From Selaginella moellendorffii (lineage: Eukaryota > Streptophyta > Lycopodiopsida > Selaginellales > Selaginellaceae): a stretch of DNA of 64,000 nucleotides. The stretch covers positions 278,113 to 342,112 of the forward strand of contig NW_003314335.1 of the NCBI RefSeq assembly GCF_000143415.4. The letters run 5' to 3'. The notes under the pieces were generated by a model. That model had not been told where the DNA came from. It saw only the letters and a program-made list of their open reading frames with translations, and did no database searches. Below are positions 54,576 through 64,000 of the stretch, piece after piece. The position numbers were made by a program, and so were the translations under genes. Each line of letters begins with the position of its first letter. Position 1 is the first letter of the stretch.

Positions 54576-56638
54576 CCCCTATAGATCGTGTCTTAAGTCG
54601 TTCTCTTTGATGACATACACTAAAACTGACTCTTAAACACTTCACCAAGTTACCCTACTTATCCATCTATATTCACTTTAGCCTTAAACTCCTTAATGGT
54701 TATATCATCACCCATTACATAGGTATAGCTTTCCTTAGTCACATTTGCTCCATTGGAATTCTCCCCCTACTATCCTTTTGGAGCTCATCAAACCCCCTAG
54801 GGTTTGTGAAATGATTGCTTTAGACTTTCACCCTTGGACTTAGACTTGGACTTGGACTCGGTCTCTACCCTGGTAAAAACTTGATGGATCATATAATTGT
54901 CTTAGGTGCGAGAGAGAATTCAATGGAGAACTAGTTGCAATAGTCTATTGCTGTGATTGTAGAGTGCCAAAGGGTTTTTGATGTCATTATTCTTGAGTTG
55001 GCACTATGCTTCTCACCTTAGAACATGCTACCAAACGCATGAATCAATTAAAAATTAACTTAAGACTTTCAATCCCCAAGAAAGCTTATGTGAGTTATCG
55101 TGAGTAAAGATAAGTTTAAGATCACTAGAATACTTTGAGTCTTGAGTAAATGAATGTGCATTAGTGTTAAGCTAAAGTATAATAAAGATAGGGATAGGGG
55201 TCAAGTGTTAACTCTCCCCTTTAACTACTCCTACATGGTGGTAACTACCACTTTTTGAGTTCTAACTATCAAGATTGTAATCTTAAGTGTCAAGGTTGTA
55301 AACCTAATTGTTAAGAAAATGCTCGAATGCATAGTTAATTTGCTATGCTTCATCTAGTCTCAATCTTAGTCTTGGTGTCAATCTCAATCTCTATCTTAAT
55401 CCCACTACTCATTCCTAAATAGTCCCAACCTCCATTAATATAACCATTATACTTTGGAACTATAATATTGACTTCTCAAGTCAATTTCTTTAGTATCTCT
55501 GACACTTTGAATTGCACATGTTGTGCAAATTTCATTTCCCCATTTTAGGAAGTTTTTCAATTAAAGGCACCATCATCCTCTATTTTACTTCGTACCACTC
55601 TAGGCATTAAGTTCCATTTATCCATAATTTATTAAAAACTTGGTGAAAATGTTGGTTAGTGATGTTGTAGTTTTGTTGCAAATGTGAGAGAGAATTCAGT
55701 GAAGAGCTAGCTATGACGGTAATGGATTTATAGTAATAATAAAAATTTAATATAAATATATATTATAAAATAATTAATGTTAATATTAATTATTAAATAT
55801 TAAAATAATAATTTCTTCTGTAAATGAGGTGATAATGCAAAACCTCTATTTAATAGCAACTATTGCAACTAGGATTAGATACACAGATCTAAATATTATT
55901 AAAATTAATAATTTTTTAAAATAACTATTTAATAAAAATGTTACCACTAAAACCTTAACAGAATATTCTTTTATGTACTAAACTATGTTGAGGACTCTCT
56001 TGGCTCCCTATGTTGGCTAGTCAAGTCTATCACTACAAGCTATTAAGTACAAAATGAAACAAGGCTGAAACTAGCTCTTCAATCTCTTCAATATTCTTTT
56101 GGTTTTCTTGTTTTAAGCTGTTGTGATTGCTATTAGTAATTATTGAACATTTGGTTTCATAAAATGGAGACTTTAGGCTTTCAGAAGTCAACAACGTCCA
56201 AGGTCTCCAAAGGACGTTGATCCAACTTTTGCATATCCAGGGATATCAAACACTAAAAGGTCTTGGAATTGCATACAATTTCAAAACTTCCCAAATCTTT
56301 GCCATTAGCAATAACCCCCTTCCATACTGTAGCTATACATACTTACAATGGTTCCATAGAGAAAAGGGGAGAATGTAAGCTTTAATTTCCTTGATATCCC
56401 TAGAGTTTCCCATTTCAGTTTTGTGCTTGAAAAACTTGACAGTACCAATACTTAATTTCTTTCTCCAGTTGCAAATTGAGAATGTATGCATTGAGCAGTG
56501 TTTTGCAAGAAGCTGCTGAAGATGCTTTGTACATAAAAGGGAGTAGCCAGAAAACCTCGAACTGTAATTGATGTGGGATTTGATAATAAAGCTGGGAGAC
56601 TTTAAGAGTGTAATTAGCGATGGTGGTGTGGATTTGTG
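54576..56638. other. AT-rich relics and upstream region of the PPR gene
   Basis: Contains the inverted repeat partner at 55490-55640 and the dispersed repeat copy at 55790-55985. Composition becomes more balanced after about 56030. The 56470-56638 part probably holds the PPR promoter. Confidence 0.5.
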
Positions 56639-57015
56639 ATGAACAGGAACGCCAGCATCGATCTTGTCAAGTCATGCACAACACAACGTCAGGCTGGGGA
56701 GATCTACAATCGTATTCATCACCTAGTAGTTTCCGACGTCTACCTCGCCAATCTCCTGATTCAGCTACTTGGCAAAGTTGGCAGCCCACAGCTCTCCCGC
56801 CAGATCTTTGATTCAGTGCCTTGCCACAAAAGAGACTCGTACACATGGGACTACCTCCTCGTGGCCTATGCCCAAAACGGGCATATCAATCAAACGCAAC
56901 AAGTCTTCGATGCAATGCCCCGGAGAAACCTCGTGTCCAGCACCACACTCTTGCGCTTGTATGCCCAGGCCGGGGATCTGGAGGGGGCGATACGAGTGTT
57001 CCAAACGATGGCATT
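56639..57015 (+). CDS. Pentatricopeptide repeat protein, 5' part only
   Basis: ATG 56639 opens a frame with PPR motifs: SDVYLANLLIQLLGKVG, RQIFDSVP, SYTWDYLLVAYAQNGH, QQVFDAMPRRNLVSSTTLL and LYAQAGDLEGAIRVFQTM, in the PLS arrangement. PLS-class PPR proteins bind single-stranded organellar RNA and often specify C-to-U editing, which is very frequent in Selaginella organelles (established). The frame runs into a gap of Ns at 57016, and no PPR sequence is found after the gap, so most of the gene is missing from the assembly or it is truncated. Confidence 0.85.
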
Positions 57016-57115
57016 NNNNNNNNNNNNNNNNNNNNNNNNNNNNNNNNNNNNNNNNNNNNNNNNNNNNNNNNNNNNNNNNNNNNNNNNNNNNNNNNNNNNN
57101 NNNNNNNNNNNNNNN
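57016..57115. other. Assembly gap (100 N)
   Basis: Exactly 100 consecutive Ns, which suggests a placeholder for a gap of unknown size. Confidence 0.99.
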
Positions 57116-57281
57116 CTCAGATTGACTCTCACTTTGTACTGTAGGGCATATAATTATCTATAAAATCCTGATTAAGCTAATTCCTTTTAACCATGCCTTC
57201 TAACCGCCACTAGGAATATTCTTCGTATAGCTTCCCGGAAAAGCCTCCTGGATTAGGGTTCTTGGGCGCAAGTTTGAAATC

Positions 57282-60140
57282 ATGTCGAGCGGCCTCACGG
57301 TCGTGAAGCTGCGCGAGGCGCTTCGCAAGCGCAATCTCGACGCGACGGGGCTCAAGGCGGATTTGGTAATGTCTGTGTGGTTCGATCGAGCTTGAGAATG
57401 CGTTTTCCCCTTGTAATCCCTAGGTCGCCAGGCTCGACGATGCGATCGCCGCCGAAGCACCGACGACGAAGAAATCCCCGACAAAGAAGCGAGCTGCAAA
57501 GAGAAAAGGCGAGGAGGAAGACGAAGACGATGGAGACGATGCCCCACCGGCGCCTAAAAGATCGAAGGCCGACGAGGTAAAAAGAATGACAGTGGTAGAT
57601 CTCCGCGCGGCATTGAGCGAGCGTCAGCTTGCCACGACTGGGCGGAAGAACGATCTCGTGGAGAGGTTAATTGCTGCTCTCGAAAGTGATGTCGACAAAG
57701 GTAACGCGAATGGAAGTCTTCCTTCTCACCGTGATTTTGATAGATGAGGAAGATGCCAAGAGCGATGCTACTGCCAAAGATCAAGCCGACGATACCCAGC
57801 CCGACTCTCGCAGAGCAAGTGCTCGTGGCAAGGAGAAAGAAGGAAAGAAGGAAAGGGAGGAGGAAGCTAAGATGGTAAAAGCTTACAAGAAGGGTCGCGC
57901 GGTCTTGGACGAGGTGCTAGCCGATCATATTAAATCGTCGTGTCATGTTCTAGAAGAGGTGCGTTCTCTTTACTTTTCTAGTGAGTTTTTTTATCCTAAG
58001 CCAGTGGTTATTTCACATAGGGGGACGATGTGTATGATGCAATGCTCAATCAAACCAACGTAGGAGAGAACAATAACAAGTACTATAAGCTCCAAGTGCT
58101 AGGCAAGTACGCTTACAAATCGTTTCTTGTGTTACTGACAGCGTTACATGGCAGAATCTGATGACAACTCCCAGTACTTTGCGTGGTTTCGTTGGGGTCG
58201 AGTTGGATACAAAGGTCAAAACCAGCTCCATAACTTATCCCGAGAAGGTGCAAAACGGGAATTCGAGAAGAAGTTTTATCAGAAGACTCGTAACAACTGG
58301 AGGGATCGCAGTCGGTTTGTTTCACACCCGCAAAAATACACGCTTCTGGAAATGGACTACGAAGAGGAAGATGCCGCGAAAAAAAAGGTTGCATTTGCAA
58401 TCCAACTACGAGATCCTGACTTTCTCTTCTTGCAGACGGAGAAGAAGAAAGACGTGGTCCCTCCTATGAAGAAGCAAGTTCAGAGCAAACTTGACAGCCG
58501 TGTTGCGCAATTTGTGTCTCTGATTTGCGATCTCAAAATGATGAGGCAACAAATGGTGGAGATAGGATATGACGCTCGAAAGATGCCCCTTGGCAAGCTA
58601 AGCAAGGCGACAATCCTAAAGGTGACGTGCCTCTTTTGAACTCTTGACGAGACTGGGTAACTTTTGTGTTTTCCAGGGATATCAAACACTGAAATCCATT
58701 CAAGGGGTGTTGGAATCGCGTGGACCACCGCAAACCTTGCTAGACTTGAGCAGGTAAAGTTTATTCTAATCTGGTTTGACTCAACATATGTTTATTTGGT
58801 TTTGCAGCGAGTTCTACACACTTATCCCGCACGATTTTGGCTTTCAGAATATCCGTAAGTTCCCAATTTTGGTTTATTCATCAGATTGCGAGCTTATATT
58901 TGCAGGACAACAAACTATTAACACTATCGAGAAGCTGAAAAAGAAAATTGAAATGGTACTATGCGTGACGTCGATACGTTTAATACAAGCTTATGTTTTT
59001 CTAATCAGGTTGAGGCTCTTGGAGAGATTGCAATCGCTGCGCAGGTTCTAGAAGAAGATGACGAGGAGGTAAAGTACTTGTTTAACATCAGTGTAAAATC
59101 TCAATGTTTTTCTTGTACACAGGATGATCCAGCATTTGCACATTACAAAAGGCTGATGTGCAAGCTTGAACCACTCGACCAAAGTGGTGAAGAATTCAAA
59201 ATGGTTTGTAACAAGTTTTGAAAGTTTAGGTGCATACAAGTAAAAATTGTCTTTGTTTTCCAGATCCAGGAGTATTTGAAGAACACCCATGGCCAAACAC
59301 ATCGCAGTTATGACCTTATTTTACAGGATGTATTCAAGGTTCAGAGAGATGAAGAAGATGCGGGTTTTCGTAGTGTAAGTGAGGCGCATTCTGCTAGAGC
59401 AATCGCTTACTCTGCATTTGCAGTTTTCTCAAACTCCCAACCGCATGCTTCTCTGGCACGGCTCACGGCTGACAAACTGGACGGGCATTCTTTCTCAAGG
59501 TTATTTTGTTGTGCTCAGACATAGACTAAACCGTTTATGGATTTAGGACTCCGTATTGCTCCTCCGGAAGCACCATCGACGGGTTATATGTTTGGGAAAG
59601 GCGTTTATTTTGCTGACATGGTATCCAAGAGTGCCAACTATTGCTTTACTACATCGCAAAATCCCCGTGGAGTTCTCCTCTTGTGTGAGGTACCCCGCTC
59701 TTCTTTTTGCTCGCAACCGTCATTCTTTGCGTGTTTCAGGTGGCTCTTGGACAGATGAATGAGCTTTATCAAGCGGACTACAATGCGAACAGACTCCCTC
59801 CCGGAAAGCTAAGGTCACGCAGTGCTGTTTCCTCGTTGCTTCTATTGGTTTTTGAATGTGGTGTGGTATTTCAGCACGAAGGGTCTGGGTCGATCGGTAC
59901 CAAATAGCTCGCAGTTTAAGACGCTACCAGATGGAGTAGTCGTGCCTCTGGGAAAACCAGTGAAATCTCCTAACGTAAGTTAACGTATTTCCGGCTCGTG
60001 TGTGACGTGGTTTGTTTTTCTTTTCTTTGCAGAGCAATACTAGCCTCGAGTACAACGAGTACATCGTCTATGACACCAAGCAGATCAGAATGCGATATGT
60101 TTTGCAAGTGGATTTCCAATACAAGCTCGGCCGCTATTGA
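57282..60140 (+). CDS. PARP2: Poly(ADP-ribose) polymerase 2 (two SAP domains, WGR, PARP catalytic)
   Basis: Seventeen exons: 57282-57365, 57424-57700, 57744-57958, 58021-58102, 58155-58387, 58436-58621, 58677-58753, 58808-58854, 58906-58955, 59009-59068, 59123-59203, 59264-59374, 59424-59499, 59547-59689, 59740-59813, 59875-59974 and 60033-60140. Phases agree throughout, giving 667 aa. Two SAP DNA-binding motifs ([20 protein letters not shown] and [20 protein letters not shown]) flank a basic linker. A WGR domain follows ([12 protein letters not shown]), then the helical regulatory domain and the catalytic fold with H ([11 protein letters not shown]), Y ([15 protein letters not shown]) and E ([10 protein letters not shown]). 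It uses NAD+ to modify proteins at DNA breaks in the nucleus. The intron at 58103-58154 starts GC rather than GT. The gene is intact; RRF begins 193 bp downstream. Confidence 0.95.
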
Positions 60141-60332
60141 ACAATGCTGGTCCTTTTCTTTTTCTTTTTCACTGTAAATATAACACGTTTCAGGAACAAA
60201 AGCTGATGAACTTAACATGCTAAACTCCTTAGGGCAAACAGAGGAATATGGTTTTCTGAGCCGTGACAAGGTATGGCTGCTTCGAGCTCCATGTAAACTC
60301 TTCATCCTTGGTTTTCTTTCATTCTTTCCAGG

Positions 60333-61647
60333 ATGGCGTTTTGTGTGCATTGTGTAAATGCGGGGGCGACGGGCTTTGGAGCAGCTTACAATGGTGCTAG
60401 AGGTATCTGCTTGGCTACGTTTTTTTCACGCTTCCAGCTGTGTGGTCTTGCAGAAAATTGTGGAGAGATACGCAGCAGCGTGTGCTTCAGGCAAATGAAA
60501 GGGGCAGTAAGCTTCAATTTTGCTGCATCGCCGCTTGCAAGAGATAAATGTGGAAGAAAAGCGAAGCTCCTCAGGTCTCTCTTTCCTTTCTGTAACTCTT
60601 TTTATTTACACGGGACGTTTCCAGGTTTGTGAGGGCTGCAACTGTCGAGGACATCGAAGCCGAGAAGCAACTCGTTGAAGAAGATGCTGTACGTATACAT
60701 TGGGCAGTCTCAAGTAAATATGTGATATGACTTTCCAGATGGAAAGAATGGAGAAGACCATTGAGACCGTCAAGTCCAACTTCAACACAATTCGAACAGG
60801 CCGTGCTAGCCCTGCTCTGCTCGATCGTGTTGAGGTATGCTTCTTTCTAAAGCGTTCTAGTTAAATCGTTCTATGGACAGGTCGAATACTATGGAACACT
60901 TGTGCTTCTCAAAACCATTGCTCAAATAAGTACACCGGATGGAAGTACTATACTTGTCCAGCCATTTGATCGATCCAGGTAGAGGATGTGGGAGTTTTGT
61001 TGTTATGACTACTAGCTATTGTGCAGCTTGTCGGCCATTGATAAAGCGATCACAAAGTCGGACCTCGGCCTGACGCCGAGCAACGATGGAATTGTCATTC
61101 GTTTGAATATACCGCAGCTTACTGCTGAAAGAAGGAAGGTAAGTTTGGTTCTCTTTCAATTCCCATTTTCTTTTCATTTACACTTTTTTATCTCTCTTTT
61201 GCAGGAGCTTCTCAAGCTCGTGGCAAAGCTAACCGAGGAGGGGAAGGTTTGATCTATATCGTTTTGAGTCATACTTTTTAGGCCTTGACCAACAGGTAGC
61301 ATTGAGAAATGTCCGAAGGGATGCCATCAAATCGTACGAAAAGCTCGAAAAGGTATCTAAATTTCCCCGGAACTTCCGCTAACAAATCGAATGGTCAGGA
61401 AAAGAAGATATCCACGGACAATGTAAAGGATCTCTCCACCGAAATGCAGGTAAAATACCAGATCTAATTTTTATCCACCACGCTTCAACAAGAAGCTCTG
61501 ATGCACAGAGGCTCACGGACGAATACGTGAAAACCGTGGATGATTTGTTCAAACAGAAAGAAAAGGTTTGAGAGCGTAGTCACACAGTCTCAGAGTTAAC
61601 TCCTGTTTCTTTTCCTTTTATTTCCGTAGGAGCTGTCAACCGTGTGA
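60333..61647 (+). CDS. RRF: Ribosome recycling factor, organelle-targeted
   Basis: Eleven exons: 60333-60402, 60454-60574, 60625-60688, 60739-60834, 60881-60978, 61027-61138, 61205-61246, 61296-61352, 61399-61449, 61509-61565 and 61630-61647. All phases agree; 261 aa. The first about 75 residues are a plausible transit peptide. The mature part has [77 protein letters not shown] and [19 protein letters not shown] splits the post-termination 70S ribosome with EF-G in plastids (established). Introns are about 45-70 bp. The gene is intact. Confidence 0.95.
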
Positions 61648-61831
61648 TCTTGCAAAACTCTTTTATTTATAGGATCAAACATTATACTGGAAGTGTGAAC
61701 AATGCAAAAATTGCTGTATTACAATTCAAATACATGGATCAAACATTTTGTGTGACCTTGATTTCAATGCATTCTATTTTTTAGTATGTAAGAGTGTTAC
61801 TGTCAACTGCAAAATTGTTGTGATCAAAATA

Positions 61832-62482
61832 TCAATCCACCACAGAAGGCAAAGCCCTATTGTCCCAGGCCATGCAGCACCCCTCGGAGCCACAGCAGCA
61901 CATCTCATTGTAAATATACCGCTGCTCGCCGCCCGAGTAGTCAAAGCATAGCTCCTCGCCAACTTTGATATCCCTGCTCGCAAACATCATAATATGGAAC
62001 ATCGGGCGCTCGTCGTCGTCCAAGCCCTCGTACGGAACGTGCTCCACCCGGATGTTCCCGCCGTCACACCGGTGGTTGATGAACCTGGCCACGTTCCCGT
62101 AGGCGACGGCGTCCACCACCACCAAATTGGCCGGGAACCTGGCGTCGCCAGGCATCTGGAACTGGTAGTCATGACGCGCGGAGCTTGAAAAGTCGAGCAC
62201 CTCGCCCACGTACTCGCACACGAAGCTGTCTTTGGGGATTGTTTCCGCGGCTCGGACGCCCCAGCCGCAGCTTTCAGTCTTGAAGATGGCGAGTCTCTTT
62301 TGCATCTGGCAGCTGCACTGCGGGCCGCACCTGTCTTTCGGCTCTGAGCGTGGCGAAGGGTTGCGGTCGAAAGGTGGCAACGGTCCACGAATGTTGTGGC
62401 GCACGTAGTAAAAGTTGGCGACGAAGTCCTTTGGAAACGAGACGCGGTCCATGGAATCCTTTGGTTGTAATGAATGGACCAT
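61832..62482 (-). CDS. Small SET-domain histone lysine methyltransferase (SUVR-like)
   Basis: A single intronless frame of 216 codons, ATG at 62480-62482. It keeps only the end of a pre-SET region (CGPQCSCQ), then a SET domain with GWGVRAAETIPKDSFVCEYV, ARFINHRCDGGN, FASRDIKVGEELCFDY, and a post-SET CCCGSEGCC that would bind zinc. The usual NHSC of the cofactor pocket is NHRC here. It resembles SUV39/SUVR H3K9 methyltransferases but lacks the SRA domain and most pre-SET cysteines. It may be a retrocopy of a SUVR3-like gene or a genuine short enzyme. No lesions. Confidence 0.85.
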   Translation of the reverse strand: MVHSLQPKDSMDRVSFPKDFVANFYYVRHNIRGPLPPFDRNPSPRSEPKDRCGPQCSCQMQKRLAIFKTESCGWGVRAAETIPKDSFVCEYVGEVLDFSSSARHDYQFQMPGDARFPANLVVVDAVAYGNVARFINHRCDGGNIRVEHVPYEGLDDDERPMFHIMMFASRDIKVGEELCFDYSGGEQRYIYNEMCCCGSEGCCMAWDNRALPSVVD

Positions 62483-62646
62483 CTTTGCGAGGTTTGCGCT
62501 TATATAGTTGGCACCGAAAAAGGGTTAGATGCTAGGTATATTTTACTGGTAGTTAACTCCTGTTGAAGTAAAGGAACTAACCTTAAGGCTTAGTAGGAAA
62601 CGTTTTTCTTTCTCTTGTTAATAATACAACTTGTCTGTGCAAATAG

Positions 62647-63913
62647 TCATTCTCCTCTCTGGGAAATTTTCTTCAAAATCTTGGATCTCACGAACTCTTG
62701 CTGGTCCATGTCGAGCACGCCACCGGTACCCTCCTCCACCACGTAAAACACATCCTCCACTCGGCTATCCTGCGTCGAGATCTTCGCTCCTTGAACGCTA
62801 CAAAACAAGCAACGAGAGTTACGTAAGTTCCTTCCTGTCTGGCAAGAGAAATCAAAATAGAAGAGCACACATACCTGACGCCAGCTTCGTTGAGAGCCAG
62901 AATGATGTCCGCCAGGAGCATGTGTCGATCCGGCCCCTCGACTTTGATCTCGGTTTGCTTGCCGACGTTCTGGAAGTGAATGCCGACGCTCTCGGCTCCT
63001 CCCGAGTCCACCACCGCGTCGTGGATCCTGGCGCTCTCCTCTTCCAGCGAAGTTCCAATGCTCAGAGTCGGAGACACCGTCCCGGCATCCTGTTCTTCCA
63101 GGCAGCTCGAGCGAGAGTTCACGTCCACGTCCCACGGCGGTGCCACCGATTCATAGACACTGTCCGACAAGTCTGCTGCCGCTCCAACCACGTCAAACCT
63201 CGTCAAGGTTGCCGCCGGACTGGAGAAGTCATCGTCCAAGAGCTCGCAGTATGTCTTCCTCCTGAAAAAAAGAAAAAGCAACGGGGGTGGCAAGCGAAAG
63301 ACCTGCTAAGTGAGAAGATCGACGACAAATGGAAATGAGACACAAAGATTAAAAAGCTGGAAGAAACGTACCCGGCTCTAAAACTCTCCCACGAAAGGAT
63401 CTTCGAAACTTCGATGCCTCGACCGACCGGGAGCGTGGACGAGTCGACCCCCGGCTGCTGACGGACGTGCTTTATGTACTCGTTGGTGGCGTCGTCCAGC
63501 GCATTGTAAGCGACGATGATGGCCGCGTGCGTGAATCTCAGGCTGTCAAAGTAGTCGATGTAGTTCTCCGGCTCGCCAGTGAAGAGCACGAAGTCGAAGC
63601 CTTCCCGGTCCAAGACGAAGGAGCCGGGCTTGTCCGGGAAGAAGTCCACGTAGTCGCTGAGGCCGAGGTCCAGGACGTAGCGGGCGACGACGGCCTGCTT
63701 CTGGCGGTCGGTGTCCACGCACTCGAGGCAGCCACCGGTTGCTCGAGCGGCGGCGGCGAGGGCGATGGTGGAGAGGCCGCAGCCAATGTGGAGAATTCGG
63801 CGAGAGTTGCTCCCGGCGGCCAAGGCGGCTATAAACTCAGCACTTCCGGGTTCTAACACTCGTGGGCGGCTGGACGACCAGTTTGGGTGCTGCTTCTCTA
63901 GAATGATTTTCCG
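62647..63913 (-). CDS. DUF1442-like methyltransferase-fold plus ACT-like protein, 5' end missing
   Basis: Exons 63372-63913, 62875-63261 and 62647-62797, joined by GT-AG introns with matching phases; about 359 codons are visible. The first visible exon follows acceptor TTTGCAG with no ATG, so an earlier exon lies beyond the window. The N-terminal half has a Rossmann SAM-binding look (RILHIGCGLSTIALA, ECVDTDRQKQAVV) as in plant DUF1442 proteins. The C-terminal part has an ACT-like pattern (GPDRHMLLADIILALNEAGV, VEDVFYVVEE) as in ACR proteins. The link between the two folds runs through an acidic, Ser-rich stretch. Function is unknown; ACT domains sense small molecules (established). Confidence 0.75.
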
Positions 63914-64000
63914 CTGCAAAGCCACACAAGGTGGAGGAGAGTTAGAAATCTATACCACCCATCCAGCAAGATCACGACGAAAAGATCGAGAACAAGGGAA

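Overview
The window looks like nuclear DNA of a land plant with very short introns, and it fits a lycophyte such as Selaginella moellendorffii. The evidence is many introns of about 45-110 bp, GC-rich exons in an AT-rich background, plant-type gene families (augmin subunit 3, two-SAP PARP2, chloroplast ribosome recycling factor, PP2C with a C-terminal Cys-rich tail, three-domain diterpene synthase, PPR proteins) and Ty3/Gypsy chromovirus and non-coding LTR elements. The species name is inference; no database search was possible.

Layout. 1-3.3 kb is AT-rich and TE-like, but it contains a small two-exon gene for a secreted PLAT/LH2 protein. 3.3-27.1 kb is gene-dense: an intronless WD40 protein, tRNA-Leu(AAG), a PP2C phosphatase, tRNA-Trp(CCA), then a run of damaged genes (receptor kinase, tubby, augmin subunit 3, a PPR fragment). 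Next comes a possible diterpenoid cluster (P450 / diterpene synthase / P450), then a damaged head-to-head pair of rRNA-maturation genes (IMP3 and an NSUN-type methyltransferase). 27.1-43.1 kb is a nest of mobile elements: a hAT relic, a partial LTR, an opposite-strand gag-protease fragment, a chromovirus whose LTRs differ only by one 26-bp repeat copy, and a 7.2-kb LTR element with no coding capacity. 43.1-56.6 kb is AT-rich decayed repeat DNA with a solo LTR, two 5S-rRNA-like LTR relics and a second intact PLAT gene. 56.6-64 kb is again gene-dense: a PPR gene cut by a 100-N gap, PARP2 (17 exons), chloroplast RRF (11 exons), a small SET-domain gene and a DUF1442-like/ACT gene that runs off the right edge.

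How the parts relate. The clearest functional grouping is the diterpene synthase flanked by two P450s. The synthase and the right-hand P450 diverge from one 552-bp promoter region that holds a repeated 33-45 bp element. The synthase has a degenerate class II motif but intact class I metal-binding motifs, and it carries one frameshift in this sequence. IMP3 and the NSUN-like gene share a 63-bp divergent promoter. Several genes between 9 and 27 kb carry small indels or stops while PP2C, both P450s, PARP2 and RRF read cleanly. I treat this as real decay or haplotype-specific damage, but consensus sequencing errors are a live alternative. The most novel-looking items are the two hidden PLAT genes, the tubby-to-kinase splice-compatible junction, and the chromovirus with near-identical LTRs but four in-frame stops.
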